A stretch of DNA of 64,000 nucleotides, taken from positions 4,673,317-4,737,316 of the forward strand of contig OY718804.1 of the NCBI GenBank assembly GCA_963070105.1, given 5' to 3'. Of this stretch, positions 1-13,076 are shown in pieces (the first letter of the stretch is position 1; each line of letters begins with the position of its first letter). The DNA is from Litomosoides sigmodontis (lineage: Eukaryota; Nematoda; Chromadorea; Rhabditida; Onchocercidae). A program made the position numbers and the translations under genes. The notes below the pieces were generated by a model. That model was not told the DNA's origin, did no database searches, and saw only the letters and a list, made by a program, of their open reading frames with translations.

Positions 1-274
1 ACCACAGAAAAATGAATACGCTTATCGGAACGATTTTAATTATTAATTAAAATTATTGGAAACAATTATCTTCAGCGTTTCAGCAAGATCAATGACAAAC
101 ATATCGCTATAAGTTTGGTACAAATAAAAGTAATCTTAATTTAATTAATAAAATTTAATTCTAAAATTTTTTCTAGATCAAAAATTTCCAAACAAAATAA
201 ATAAATGAACAAAAAACGTAGGGCATAAAAACAACAAAAAACCTTGTGGCTACAAAATTATAAAGCAAATCCAT

Positions 275-466
275 CTATTCACATTCATCGTGAAAGTACA
301 GATAGGGAACAGCAACATATAAGACAAAGCAAAAAACAACCAAAAACAAAAAATAAAGTGGATAATCAAGCTGCCTATTTTGTGCTTCTTTCCTTAATAT
401 CCTAAATTGTGTAAAAAGCAAAACAAATTCCGTTCCAAAAATAACAGGGAGAAAAAACGCTACCAT
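275..466 (-). CDS. Small two-helix membrane ORF, hypothetical
   Basis: The reading frame from ATG at 466 encodes about 63 residues, mostly two hydrophobic segments (MVAFFLPVIFGTEFVLLF near the start, and a second around YFLFLVVFCFVLYVAVPYLYF) joined by a charged loop (RILRKEAQNR) and ending in HDECE. That looks like a small integral membrane protein rather than random AT-rich sequence. The ATG lies only about 30 bases past the stop of the DDX60-like gene on the same strand, and an acceptor-like TTTTTAG sits between them, so it could be a trans-spliced downstream cistron. It could equally be 3' UTR of the helicase gene. I do not recognise the family. Confidence 0.3.
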   Translation of the reverse strand: MVAFFLPVIFGTEFVLLFTQFRILRKEAQNRQLDYPLYFLFLVVFCFVLYVAVPYLYFHDECE

Positions 467-496
467 TAACACAAATGAGTTTGCTAAAAATTCAAA

Positions 497-3400
497 TCAC
501 TCTGCAGCTGCATAGGACACACGAGTTTTTTCTTTCATGGAAAAGGCGCCACAGAATTTTTTATCGTATTCGTTGGCCAATTCCTGCATTATTTCCACAA
601 ACGGATCCTTAGAACGACCAACAGCACGCAATGCATAGCTGATCTTGAGAAGTGTAGTCTAAAAGAAGCTTTTTGAACACACTGCTCACGAATTTTTGTA
701 ATTATAGATGCTGTTAAGATTCAGCAGAAGGTTGTGTATTTCTTTTGTGTTTCACGCATTCAAAATAATTCAATCTGGACTAGAAACATGATATTAATCA
801 TCTTACTGCTCTCAACGCTCCTGCATCACTATTCTACACAATTTATATGAAAAATGGAAAACCAATAAAAACGTACTGAAAAGCTTTGAATTAAACCCCA
901 AACTCTATTTTCGCTAATTCCATTATCTCGTTCCAGTGCTTTTTTTGATTCTAGACGCCAAAAATCAACAGCATATGCATTGAAGTATATCTGGAACGGA
1001 TACATCAAAATTTTTATATTTACTGATCTCTTTGTAGAAGCAGAACCAAAAAAATAAGGATAAATATGGCCTAATTTAAAAAACTCAGTTTAATTCAAAT
1101 AAACCACCCTTTTTCAAATTAACCATAGAAAGAAATTCAACTGCATAGAAAGATAAACAACTGCGTATTTTCCCAACATGCACTATTCTGTTGAAGCATT
1201 GTTCAATGGAACTGATTTACCAAACATAACACAATGTCAATGTTTGAATTAATCAAATTTTTATAAAAATGGAGTAATTTAAGGAAAGAAAAGCAGCGTA
1301 CTTTTCGACCACGATGATCAACTGGATTTGGTGATCGTGCTGGCATGAATGCTTCATCAAAAAGCAAATAATCATGGAATGGATGAACAATATTCGATGA
1401 GAACATTGAAACCGATGAATCCGCGTAACTTGTTAAAGAGAATACCTCACCCTAAAACGATTCAATTTACAATGATTACAAAAAAGAATGGGAATAATTT
1501 CCTGAACAGTTAAAAATTCTAAAATAATGTTACAGAATATTAACTAAAGCACACATTAGCCTAACTTCACTAAAAAAACTTAAAAAAACTAAAAATCCCA
1601 AGAAAAGGCATAAAAACTAAAAAAATCTAAAACTATTATAAAATGTATCATAGTAAACACGAATAATCTGTGCAAAATTAATCTGGGATTATACGTATTT
1701 TCTTCGTTTATTACAAATAACGTAGCGCATTGTGCGTTATATAAATATTTGCTAATATCTGCAAATATTAAAACGGAGCATAGCCTAAAAAAGGCTCCAA
1801 CCTTAACTATATGATTGGAGAGCAGCTTGAAAATCCTTAAAATTAAAATTCGAGTATAAAAAGATTAAATGAATACCATATTGTTATATAAAGCTAAATA
1901 CTAAAAGTCCAATGAATTGTTATTTCCGAAATAACTGTATGCGGCAATATCAATATATAGTACAATTTATCGAATAATTTTCACAGCTTACAACCAAAAT
2001 ATAATTTTATCACACTTTTAAATGATTACCTGAAGCTTTTTGTTAGGATCAGCCAGTCGCATAAATTCTCTATATAAATTTTCCACCTTATTAGTGTACT
2101 GTTTAATCAAGCACGAGCAGTTGTCGGGCAAAGGTTTCAAGAAAATCTGCAAAATTTCAAGTAATCCCTCATCAAAATGAAAAATAGAACATTAATCTCA
2201 TACAGTTAAGATTTTTCGTCTTTCAGTACTTCTTTGTTTAACGGAAATTATTACACACGCATCACACACAGCTAAATAGACTATCCTTTTACCCTAGGTA
2301 TTTATCTCTCACAAATTCTTCAAGAAAATTCAAACCTAAGCAGTGCAAATAATTGTTTTTTCTTTACATTTAGCAAACAAATCTTTAAAAATTATATAAA
2401 ATATGAACGAACCTCTGATTCACCTGTTGATGGATAAGAATTCCTGTCATCCGGGTTCCAACTAAGTGGTAAACGCAAATAGGTAAATAGATGTGCAAAA
2501 ATAAGCACCAACTGGTTCTTAATTTCTTCTCTCGACATTGTTTTACTTCCGCACAACTTGTGAAATACACCATTCTGCAGGAGATGTGCAAATACAAGAT
2601 TACCCGGTTCGTTGGCTGATAAATGGCATACCAGAGAAGCCAGACCGCTCAATTCACCCTGAATGAATATCTACATATTAAAACACCGCGTCTGAACCAA
2701 CTGCAATAAAAGTTGAACTACTAGATGACACTAAACATGTAGTTATTTCAAAATTATAACTGGTCAAGATTATAATGTTATTAACAAGTTTAGTAATATC
2801 CTAACGAAACTGTGGATAGGATTTTAAAAAAATAACGAGTAAAAACAATACAAAAAAATAACAAACTTTTTCATTCAATAAATTCAGTACACGCAACACT
2901 TGAACAGCAAAGAGCATGTATAATTTAAGCTGTTTTTGCACTGTTGATGACAATTCCGAACGCGTATGAAGAATAAAAGAATTTGTCAAGAACGACAAAA
3001 CAGTCTAAAAAATCACCTGGATAAATAAACAAAATAGATAAATAAACAATACCACGCCGCTGTTGCGTTTGACATTTGAAATACATTTTAATTGCATTTT
3101 AAATGGAAAAAAGAATTTCTCCCAGTCTCCACTAATGTATCTCAAAGCACAGCAATGCAAAATAGTGTTTAACACTTCAAACTACATCATTCGTCACTAG
3201 ATGATTGCCAAAGACCATTAATATGCTTTTGATTGCTGAAAGAGTAGATGGTAACATAAACTGATGAACCTACTTTTAATCGTAGCTCAAATGGTGAAGT
3301 CTTTTGATTTCCAGAACGGACCTCATCTGAAAAACAAGCAGTTGACACATAATTTGACGAAAATTAGGCAGAATGTGCAATTTATTCTAAAATTTGCAGC

Positions 3401-6400
3401 TTACAAAGAGAACTCTTAAATGAAATGAAGTCCATTTTACACATTTAAATTAGTATTAAACATGTTTGTAGGGGACTTGATATACAAATTAAACTATTTG
3501 CATGATATGATTGCATATTTCGATTATTCAAAATAACAAAGCTAAATTTGTAATAAACGTTATATATTCTGCAATGCATTCAAAGGCATAGCAGAAATAT
3601 GTACTGAAGTATTCAATGCTATGTAAATGTCAAATTTACTTATTACGCTGTCATCTTGGTGTATGTACCCAAAAAGGCGCAAAATATATGATGTAGTAAA
3701 CGGCAAATTTCCGCGCAAAGTCGATAAACTCGCCGTTAACAGGCGGCGTATCTAAAATACACAATTTACAAAATCATATCCTTCTTTTTTTCTAATTCCT
3801 TCAGATGCATATTTATTTTTATCAATAAAGGAAAAGAAACCTTGGCCGTTGGTATAGACATGAAAATCACTGAGCCTGAATGATCAAAACCACGACGGCC
3901 TGCACGGCCAGACATTTGCCGGAACTGTAAAGGTGTCAGATTTGCATCATCAACTCCAAATAGAACTGTCTTACACGGCACGTTAATACCCAGTGCTAGC
4001 GTTGAAGTCGAAAATAAGACTGCCAAATGACCAGACCTGTAGAGATAAGTATATAAAAGCTTTAATTTCGGAAGTAGTTCTTTATTTGCCTTCGTCCTGG
4101 AAATCGAATAGAAAGAATTTACCAAAACCTGCGATGCAGCAACCATCCGCTGACTTTCAAACCAAGAATAATGCAGTCCTTAAATTGTTTACTCTGCTAA
4201 TTAGATTATCAAGAATAACCTGAATAAGATTTCTACAGCACCGCGTTCTCTGGAATTCAAACCGGGATGATGAAAACCAATACCGCGTTCAAAAAGTTTG
4301 CACAATAATTTCGTTGTTTCTCGTCCAGATAATCGATCCTTTGCCAATCTTTCAGTTACCTTTTCGTACAAATCTACATCACGTTGTCGTCCATGTAATT
4401 TGAACCTAAACAATCTCACAAAAAATACTAAATTCTCGAAAAGTTTAAAAAATCTGATACATCGTTAATTATCGTAGCTGTTAAGTTAACGAGTAATTTT
4501 CTAAAATCAACTACAGCAGGCTTTAAATCGTTCCATTAAAGTTACTCTAGACCGTTGAGAGCCTATATATTCCTTTCTTTTTATTCTGCGCTAACAACGT
4601 CTCAAACACAGACCATCTTCTTATGATCCCTGATGTTTCTAAACTATTCACCTCCATGAACTATGTTTATTTGTATCTCTCCTAAAGCACACTAAGTATT
4701 GGCTCATTTACAATGAGCATTAACATTGCACAAACATGCTTGAGGATGAAACGGAAAGCTGAAGAGAAAAGATACTTTTCCAAAGCCATATTTAGACGTA
4801 GTTTCATCGCAGCAAGTGGGTCGTAGTCATCAACATCCTGTATATTATGTTCTTGTTCTTCTGCTTCCGCCCTCTCAAACTTATCTGCAACCTTCGATTT
4901 TTTTTTCTCCTTTGCTGCCGCAGCATCCCGTTTCCTTTTCAACATTTTCGCTATTTTCTGAAATTCTTGCATATATAATTAAATAATGTAATGAACTAAT
5001 CACTTATGCGTATAATTTTATTCAAGCTTAGCTTACCTCCTCATCTTTTATTTCATATTTTTTGTACTCTGGACTGGCCTCGAATTCTTTTTGCTGCATT
5101 TCAAGATAACCAAGCAGTTGTTGAGCCAATCCCTCACATACCCGGCGATCCTCATTAAAACAAATTGCCGGAAGTAATTCCCTATCGCGTAATTCCAAAA
5201 TCAGAGGGGCAATGTTTTTCATCGCTGTTGTTCGCTAGAAAAACAATACTTGAAGTAAAAAACTGGAAATTTTAATTTAGGCTGCTTCTTATTTCTTAGT
5301 TAATCCATGCTGTTAAAGAAGCTTTTTTTAAAACAAAATTTTTTTTTAAATGAAATTCAATAAGGACATAAACAGTATTCTCAAGCTCATCGACATCCTC
5401 CATTAGTGCTGATCAAGGTGGTTGTATTTCTTAGCATGTCTCTTACTACAGACCTATGAAAGAAGACACCATCTACAGTACAGAAATAGTTCAAACAAAC
5501 CTGATCAAATGGTCTACTCCTGAATTTCAATTCACTTTGCACATTTTTACCAATTTGACTCAAAACTTTATTTACTCTTTCTGGATTTGTTTCAAGCCAT
5601 TCCAGAAAACGGTTTTTCAGAGCAACCTCCAGACGTCTGATATCTTGGCGTGTAAGCCAAACCCTTTCGCCTCCAGGTTTGTAGTTGAAAAAGGAACACG
5701 GCTCAAATTCTTCTCTAAAAAGGATAGTCATCAAGATTTCTGACTAGATTAAATCATAAAAAATGCTTTTATGATACATGCTACATGCGCTACATGCGCA
5801 TTTGAGGGGACAAGGAAATGAAAACTTACTTTACTATTGGATCCACTTCAGCAAGAGCATGATATAAATCAAGGATCTGTCTCGCAGTTAACTGCTGATC
5901 ACCGGGAATGCCAAACATGGACAATTTCACCGGTTTATATACTCCATATGGCATAAAGTGTTCAATCATCGAGTTCACCCCATTTTTGCTCTGACCTACT
6001 GTAACTGGATTAATCCGCTGCACAGCAAGTTCCAGTTCAGAATATCTTTCACCATATGTTATTAGTTCAACCTGAAATGATAATACAGTCTGTGCGAAAT
6101 TACAATGCACAAAAAAGACAAGTGAAAAACATCGAAACAACAATAGAACTTCAAATGTACACAATAAAAGAAACTAGAAGTCTTGGCACCTGATACACCT
6201 AAAAGAAATGCAACAACGGAAAATTTTTCACAAACTATAAAATAACAAACCTCTCTTACAGGTGTCCCTTGTATATTCTTACTTTTTTCGGCAGACTGCA
6301 ACCACTTATGAAGAACTGTTGCGTTACCAATAGTAGCGGAGAGGGCGAGAAAGGGACATCTGATGAGAAGTAAAAGATGTTCCCAAATGTGCGCGTCTGG

Positions 6401-9400
6401 GGAAGCACTAATGCAGTGAACCTAGAAAGTTATTAAATTTAACCTTGAAGTTTCATCACAGTGCCAGTTTACTCTGATGCAGAAACAAAATTTATGCACA
6501 ATTTAAAGATTTGGAATTTGAAAATTATCTTTGATTGTCATGAAGAGAATTTTTAATGCGAGAGTTAGAAAATCATTTACTTCATCAAATATAACGTATT
6601 TAATTTTATCGATTAGTGTCTGTATGACTGGATTCTTTGACAGAAACAGATTTTCAAGACACTCCGGAATAGTGATGAGCACCTGAAATTGAACATTATA
6701 TTCAGTGGACTTACAGAATTAATTCATGATGCGAAAACAAATAGATGGCAGCAACTAAATTAATATCAACAATTAATCCAACACATCCTTGATTACATTT
6801 ATTCTTCTCTTTTGGCGAGAAATCTGCAAAAGAGAGTAAATCAATGGTTTTCAGCCTGCCCTTGTGTCTACCGCTCACTTTCTGCCTCCACCAAAATAGG
6901 TGAACCATTACCTGACAATTCATTGGGTTCTCTGAATATTCCAACAGAAGCGTTCCAAAAAGCGCCTTTCCACCACTTAAAGTTTTGTTACGAAAACGCG
7001 CATACACTGAGCCACAAACCTATAATTATTTATTAACAAAATAAAATTGTAAAATTAATGTGCAACAACTCTCAAGAAAAAAACACAAACAATGAACTAC
7101 GATGCAATTAAAGTGATAAGTGCCTGATTGAGAAGCGCTTTGGAGGGCGAAACGTAGACAACCATGTCATCATCACTTTGTCGCAACACACGTTCTATAC
7201 AGTAATATGATACAAAAGTTTTACCAGCAGAAGTTGGCGCAATTATAACAGCTGAGTGATCTAAAATATTCAATATTACGGTGAGAACGTCATCCTAAGT
7301 CTGATTCTGAGAGAAAACTTGAAACAGGTTTTCTAACGTATTTTTTTTAATGTGCAATGTGACATGTAATTCTAACATGAAGCACGTGTTCGATCAATGT
7401 GAAAATGTTGGACTGAACTGTTCCTAACTTTTCCTCTAATTCCTATTGCACATAAATAAAAAGTTTAATTTATAACTACACAAAAAGACTTGCAAGCAGA
7501 ACTTGCTTTTATCTACGGCGTCCAACATTCTTCTCTGCCATGCATCCGGTTGGAAACCAGTTACACGATCGTCTTTCTGCGGATCCGATCGAATGTCGAT
7601 AATTTCACCACCATAAGCCAACTGATAATATATCATATTCATGTCCAACGTTAACCTACCTTCAGGAAAAGCAGTTGGCTTTTTGCTTTTTTCAAAACCA
7701 AGAGAAACCCACAAATCGTTAACCTAAAAATAATAATATTACTAGTTAGCGACAAAAATGAATACTGCATTAAAAAACTCTTTAAAAAGCCTTACGAATT
7801 AGTCTTAAAAGTGTAAAGGTTGACCTTCTTTCTTATCAGCAATCGAAGGATGGCATAAAATTGTTAGTTTCAAACGACAGAACATATATACGAAAAATTA
7901 CATAAAATTATGAAAAAAGTCAGCAAGCCCATCATCTTTGGCAACGGTCGAAAAACGAAAAATAAATTAATCAACGGTTCCTTGATCATTGATAGCAGCT
8001 CTACAGTCATGCAACATACTTAAGTAAAGCAAGTCGGAAAAGCTACGATCACCATATTATAGCTAAAGCAAAAGAATTCAAAAAAACACATACATATTCC
8101 TTCTGCTTATCATCCAAATGTTGCCAATATACTGTAAACATATCCTTCAATTTACTGATTATAGACACTGCCCGAATCCTTCGCTTCTCTAGAAAATCTC
8201 GACCCTCCAGAGAATTTAATTCATCTGACATACGCAGCACTTGCTGGTATGCACACATGGCTTTAGATGATACTAGTTCGAGTTTGTTCATCAAGTTTTC
8301 CAAAATAAACATTGCCTAAAAAGACGAAATTTCTTCACAGAACAGTCTCCTAAATTTGAAAGCGCAGGAACAGAGTGATTTCGTAGTAGTTAAGTAAAAT
8401 TAACTACAGCGAAGTAAGTATTTGTGTAAAATAGAGTGGCATCCTATTTCTGCTTGCATTATCTTGCAGCCACCAATAATGCACTTTCATACGCATTAAA
8501 ACGAAAAATATTCAGGTCCTAATTCGAAATATAGCATGACACAATGAGACAATATCAGTCGACCTCTCTGCTATACCACTTCTTTGCCGTAGTTATCGTT
8601 CTCACCTATCACTAAACTTACATTCTTTCCTTGTTGCACTGCAAATCGAACCATTTGTTTTTCATCATCAGCAAGTTTTTCGTTCTTTTTATTTCGATTA
8701 GCTTCTAGAATTAATTCCTTTTTTGATTTAACCGTTCCTTTGCCCTTTGGTCCTGAAAAATTTTATAAAATTTACAACATATAATCCACGGAGTTTACTC
8801 GTGTAGCTCAATTTTAAATAATTCTCGTATCCTACTATTCGTATGCATGTTTTTACGCACGATCTCTTTAAAACTGTCAATAACATGATGTTAAGAAGTC
8901 ATAAAGTCTGGATAAGCAATATTTGGTACAAACATAAGTGGAGATTGAACACACATGAAACGCCCACTAAATTCGTTTGGATTTTTTCAGTGACAAAGGG
9001 TTAATAACGCATCAACCAAACAATGTGAAACACAATTAAGACACCAAAAAGTTTCATATTTTCAAAACAATATTAAAAAAAGCAAAAGCTGCAGCAAAAA
9101 TAGAATATGTGACCATCAATTTTGGGCTGAAGCAGTTCGATGAACGATAAAACATTAGAATCTAGAAAGGATATTTTCATACCGTTTCCTTTACCCTTTG
9201 GTTGCCATTGCTGTTTGTCTTTCTTTTTATCAGCTTGTTCATCAACTTTTGAAACGAATCCGCGTGGTGCACGCGAGAAGTCAACTAACAAACTAGTTCC
9301 ACGTCCTTCCAGCGATTCGGCGAAGAATTCGTACCTGAAGATCAAAACCTGATAAACATTTAATGGATTTCAGAAAGATTAGAAAATAGAATTTCTCTAG

Positions 9401-12400
9401 ATATAACAATTCTGACCATTTCCCAAGTTTCTGCTTGCGCCTGTTTTGCTTTTTTAACTGGTATGCGTTGTCAATTCGTTCTTCAGGCTTAGCATAAGGC
9501 TCTTCAATAGCGTCAAGACGCCACTTAGTACACATCCAAAATTCTTTGAAAGTAGATGGTTCCTTCAATAAAGGTTAATTAAAAAGAGCTATAAAATTAT
9601 TTTAAAATGAACCTAAAAATCAACAAATTATGCCGAACACTGAAACAATTTTCATATCAAAAATATATAATGAGTCAAAGAACTCTTACATGTACACAAA
9701 AAACTATATAACTAAAATTCTCGGATATAAGAGGGCAAAAATAATATTTAAAAAAACAAATTCAAAAATATGCGAGAAATTTTTTAGCTTGAAAAATTAT
9801 TTATACCGTTTCCGTACAGTTACCCATAACGATGCTTAACATTTCGGGAGCGTATCGATTCAGCAATATGGAATTGATGGGAAGAAGTGAGGGTTTCTTA
9901 AAATCGACTTCTTTTACAGGCAAATCAAATAAAGAATCATTTACGTCAACTTCCAGAGACAGTTCCAAGCATGCGATTCTATGTAGAGGAGCTAATTCTT
10001 GTTGAAGACGATAAGGAAGAATCTGTAAAAAGAAGCTTTTCTTTTTCAGCAAGGTTCTAAGTCAAAATAAGCGGTTTATATTGGAGAATCTTCAAGACAT
10101 ATTATTCAATTATACAACATTGTATCACACCAGAATATGAGCAGAATGAAGCAAACTTACTTTTTCACCTGAATTTATAGCATCATATATTCCCGTTATC
10201 AAAGGACCGTCCCAAAGGTCCGCCAATGAGAAAGATAATGAATGTTTCTGCAAATGCATAAATTTAACAAATAAAGCGAAAACGAGAATAAATCAAAAAG
10301 AGTACTGAACCTCTTTCCATCCCAACCTTCTGCATTAGTATAAAATCTACGGAAAAGCATAATTCTTGAACGAATAAACTGTACTTTTAAATCGAGTGCA
10401 TCCAGTAAAGAAGCACAGGAATTAAGTAATGTTCTCCGGAACTTGATAAAATCAATGCCTCTTTTTGAAGCCTTATTTTCTTCACAGTATCGACGTTCTG
10501 TCCCACGACGTTCACAAATCAGTGAAGAAATAAGCACAGCAGATGTAAGTGCATCAGATTCCTTAGGTAATTCATTGCTGCAATAAACAAATCATATTTT
10601 CATTTTAGTGGATTTTAAGTACATCGTGACGTAAACTACAAATAAGGCGAAAACAATAAGCTAGCTAGTCATTTATAAAACAAGGCAACAACCTTTTCTT
10701 ACAGTCTCCAATGACCTGAGCCCATAAATGCGAAACACTCTTGCAACTTGACAGGTCAATATTTCGAGGAACTTCTGAAAGCATCTTCGTGGACAGTAAC
10801 ACAGTAAATCACTAAAGTAGAAAATCGATTCTGTGATTTTTTGAACCTATCGGCTTTAATTTACTTTTACAATTCAAACGTATTATTTCATTTTGTTTAG
10901 AAATTAACAAATCAAAGCATCAATTATTTCATTCGAACCTCTTTTTTTTTCTGTCCATAACTGAAATAAATAGTTCGTCCATCCTTTGAAATCGACCATG
11001 TGCGGCTCAACACGATGGCTGTAAACTGAACAGAGATTCACGACAAGACCGTTGAAATATACTACTGGAATAGTCAAAGCAAGCACTTGCAGCGCTATTG
11101 AAGCAAGAAGCTGCTTGAAACGCAGCTCAGTATCTGCTACTACATTTTCTGATACATCATCGACGCCAATCATCTGGAAAAAAATATTTCTTCTACTAAA
11201 ATATACTTGTTCCTAAGCGTAAATTGATCCATAAATTGATCCATCGAAAATACACAGGCATATGTCTGTATTTTCAAACACAATAAACAGTAAAAATAAA
11301 GAACGGGAAGTCATTAAATTTCACACACACTCCACACTATCAGAAAGTATGCTTCCAAACAGCTTCAATCTATTCGCCCTACGTTATACACACGTTCTCG
11401 TAGCAGCAGAAAATCAAACTTATCGTTCGGTTTCTTTACGTACTGACTGTAAAACAGATAATGCATACCAAAAATGAAGGCATCAGTTCATGTAAATACG
11501 TCAACCAACACGAATCATTAGGATTGGTAAAGTGCTCAATATCCACAGCCCATTGGGACTGGAGCAAGTATGCCGCAACAAAGCTACGCAAAAAGTTAAG
11601 AACTGTATCTTTCGCATAAACAGCCAACAAATCCGTAAACCAAATTAATTTGAACTTGCCACCAAGATTTGCAAGCTGTTTGAACAGAATCTCAATCTGA
11701 AAAAAGGACACCGTTACAGTCGATTATTTCAGTAGATTGAATTCTAGTCATTCATATACACGGTCACTTATATGGCATGAAATCTTGATTTGATATTCTA
11801 TCCAACCATATTGGTAGAAATAACCAGCTTTATTAACTCCATATTATTTAACTGTGAAGCAAAGCAATATGTAGTTTTATAAATTTTTACTTGTTTTGTG
11901 ATAACGATAGTCTGCCCACCCAACGTCCAATTTAAATAATTATGTGCTGTAAGTTCGATTAATAATCCATCCAGTGATATCAAAAATATTTCTACATCCG
12001 CAAATTCGGATATTATATTATCATACTTCGAATTGAAACGATTTAAGACCTATAAAGTATATCATTATTAAATTAATAAAAGGATAAATAAGAACACTGA
12101 AAAATGGATGCTCCATTTGTTTGATGCAACTTACTTCAACTACGCTCACATCACCTGCTGTGAAATCATTGGTAATGACAATGTCACCAGCTTTCTCATC
12201 TTCACTCTCCGATTCGAAACCGCCCTTGCTTGAAACTGTAGATGCTCCACCTTCACTCTAAAAATCAACAAAAAGGAGCCGAATCAAAACTGAACATACT
12301 TGATCTATTATAAAATTACCTGATCAACATTACAATTATAAAATTAAAAAAAAAAAAAAACACTCACATCACTATCACTGTTCTTTGTAACAACGACGTT

Positions 12401-12499
12401 TTGCTCCTCAAGACTGCTTGCTACTTTTGGTGTGATAACTTTCTTGATTGGAATAGAATTCGTTTTGATTAAGTTGTCCAAACTGTCCCAATCGGTCAT
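497..12499 (-). CDS. DDX60: DDX60-like Ski2-family DExH-box RNA helicase, multi-exon
   Basis: This large gene of 25 or more exons starts at ATG 12499 ([10 protein letters not shown]) and stops at 499-497. Early exons are about 12499-12368, 12257-12135, 12049-11891, 11696-11469, 11173-10939 and 10774-10693. The DDX60 signature [16 protein letters not shown] precedes Walker A APTSAGKT (about 7230). Motif II is FDEVH, split by an intron (about 6590/6420); motif III is LSATIGN. The C-terminal RecA lobe has [10 protein letters not shown] (about 4270), [17 protein letters not shown] (about 4000) and motif [17 protein letters not shown] (about 3910). All catalytic motifs look intact. A lysine-rich insertion (about 4960-4850) lies between the lobes. 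Vertebrate DDX60 is a cytoplasmic interferon-induced RNA helicase linked to viral RNA sensing and decay; the nematode role is not established. The exon ending near 10385 or 10311 has a phase problem described in the findings. The family is secure, but individual exon ends in the 500-4000 part are less so. Confidence 0.9.
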
Positions 12500-13076
12500 C
12501 GCCTTCACAATGTCCTCTTTCTCGACCTTTGATTGGCAACCGCGTAACTGCGTTAGAATGCAATATGGTAAATACACTGAAATAGCAATATTGGGTTTCC
12601 GTAAACGAACAATAAGGTCGTTTTTTCTCCGCACTGACAGTACTTGACCTCACGAAATTCTCCAGTGCACTAACTCGTCCAGGTCTACAACGCTTCAACT
12701 TGCTAATTCGTCACTCACCGCCGAGTATCCTACATCACCGACGCAATGAGTGCGACATCGCAGCACCGTCGGGTCATCGCCCAGTGGAGCCGCCCCCAAC
12801 AGGCGCACACGTTAAAAACAGTTATCGATTGTGAAACGGATTGAATCCACCGCACAGCAACGACTTCAATCGTCCTGGAGCCCTTGGGTTTTCTCTTCCT
12901 TCAGGAGTTCCTTACTTACTTACAGCAAAAGTGAACGTCAGGTAATGGAAGGTTGACAGGAAAAACTTTCCAGATTGACTTTCGGATTTATGTTTCACCA
13001 CGTTCTTTGGTTGTTCACTCATAAAGTAACCGGACGCAGTTAGAGTTGAAAAAGGAAGAAAGAAATATCGTACAGT
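12500..13076. promoter_or_regulatory. Divergent upstream region between DDX60-like gene and BUD23
   Basis: These 577 bases separate the two start codons and must hold both 5' ends. The stretch 12700-12900 is clearly richer in G and C than its surroundings, with several CpG-containing segments. A CGCAG acceptor-like site at about 13040 could be the trans-splice site of BUD23. No TATA box is obvious. The regulatory role is inferred from position. Confidence 0.4.
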
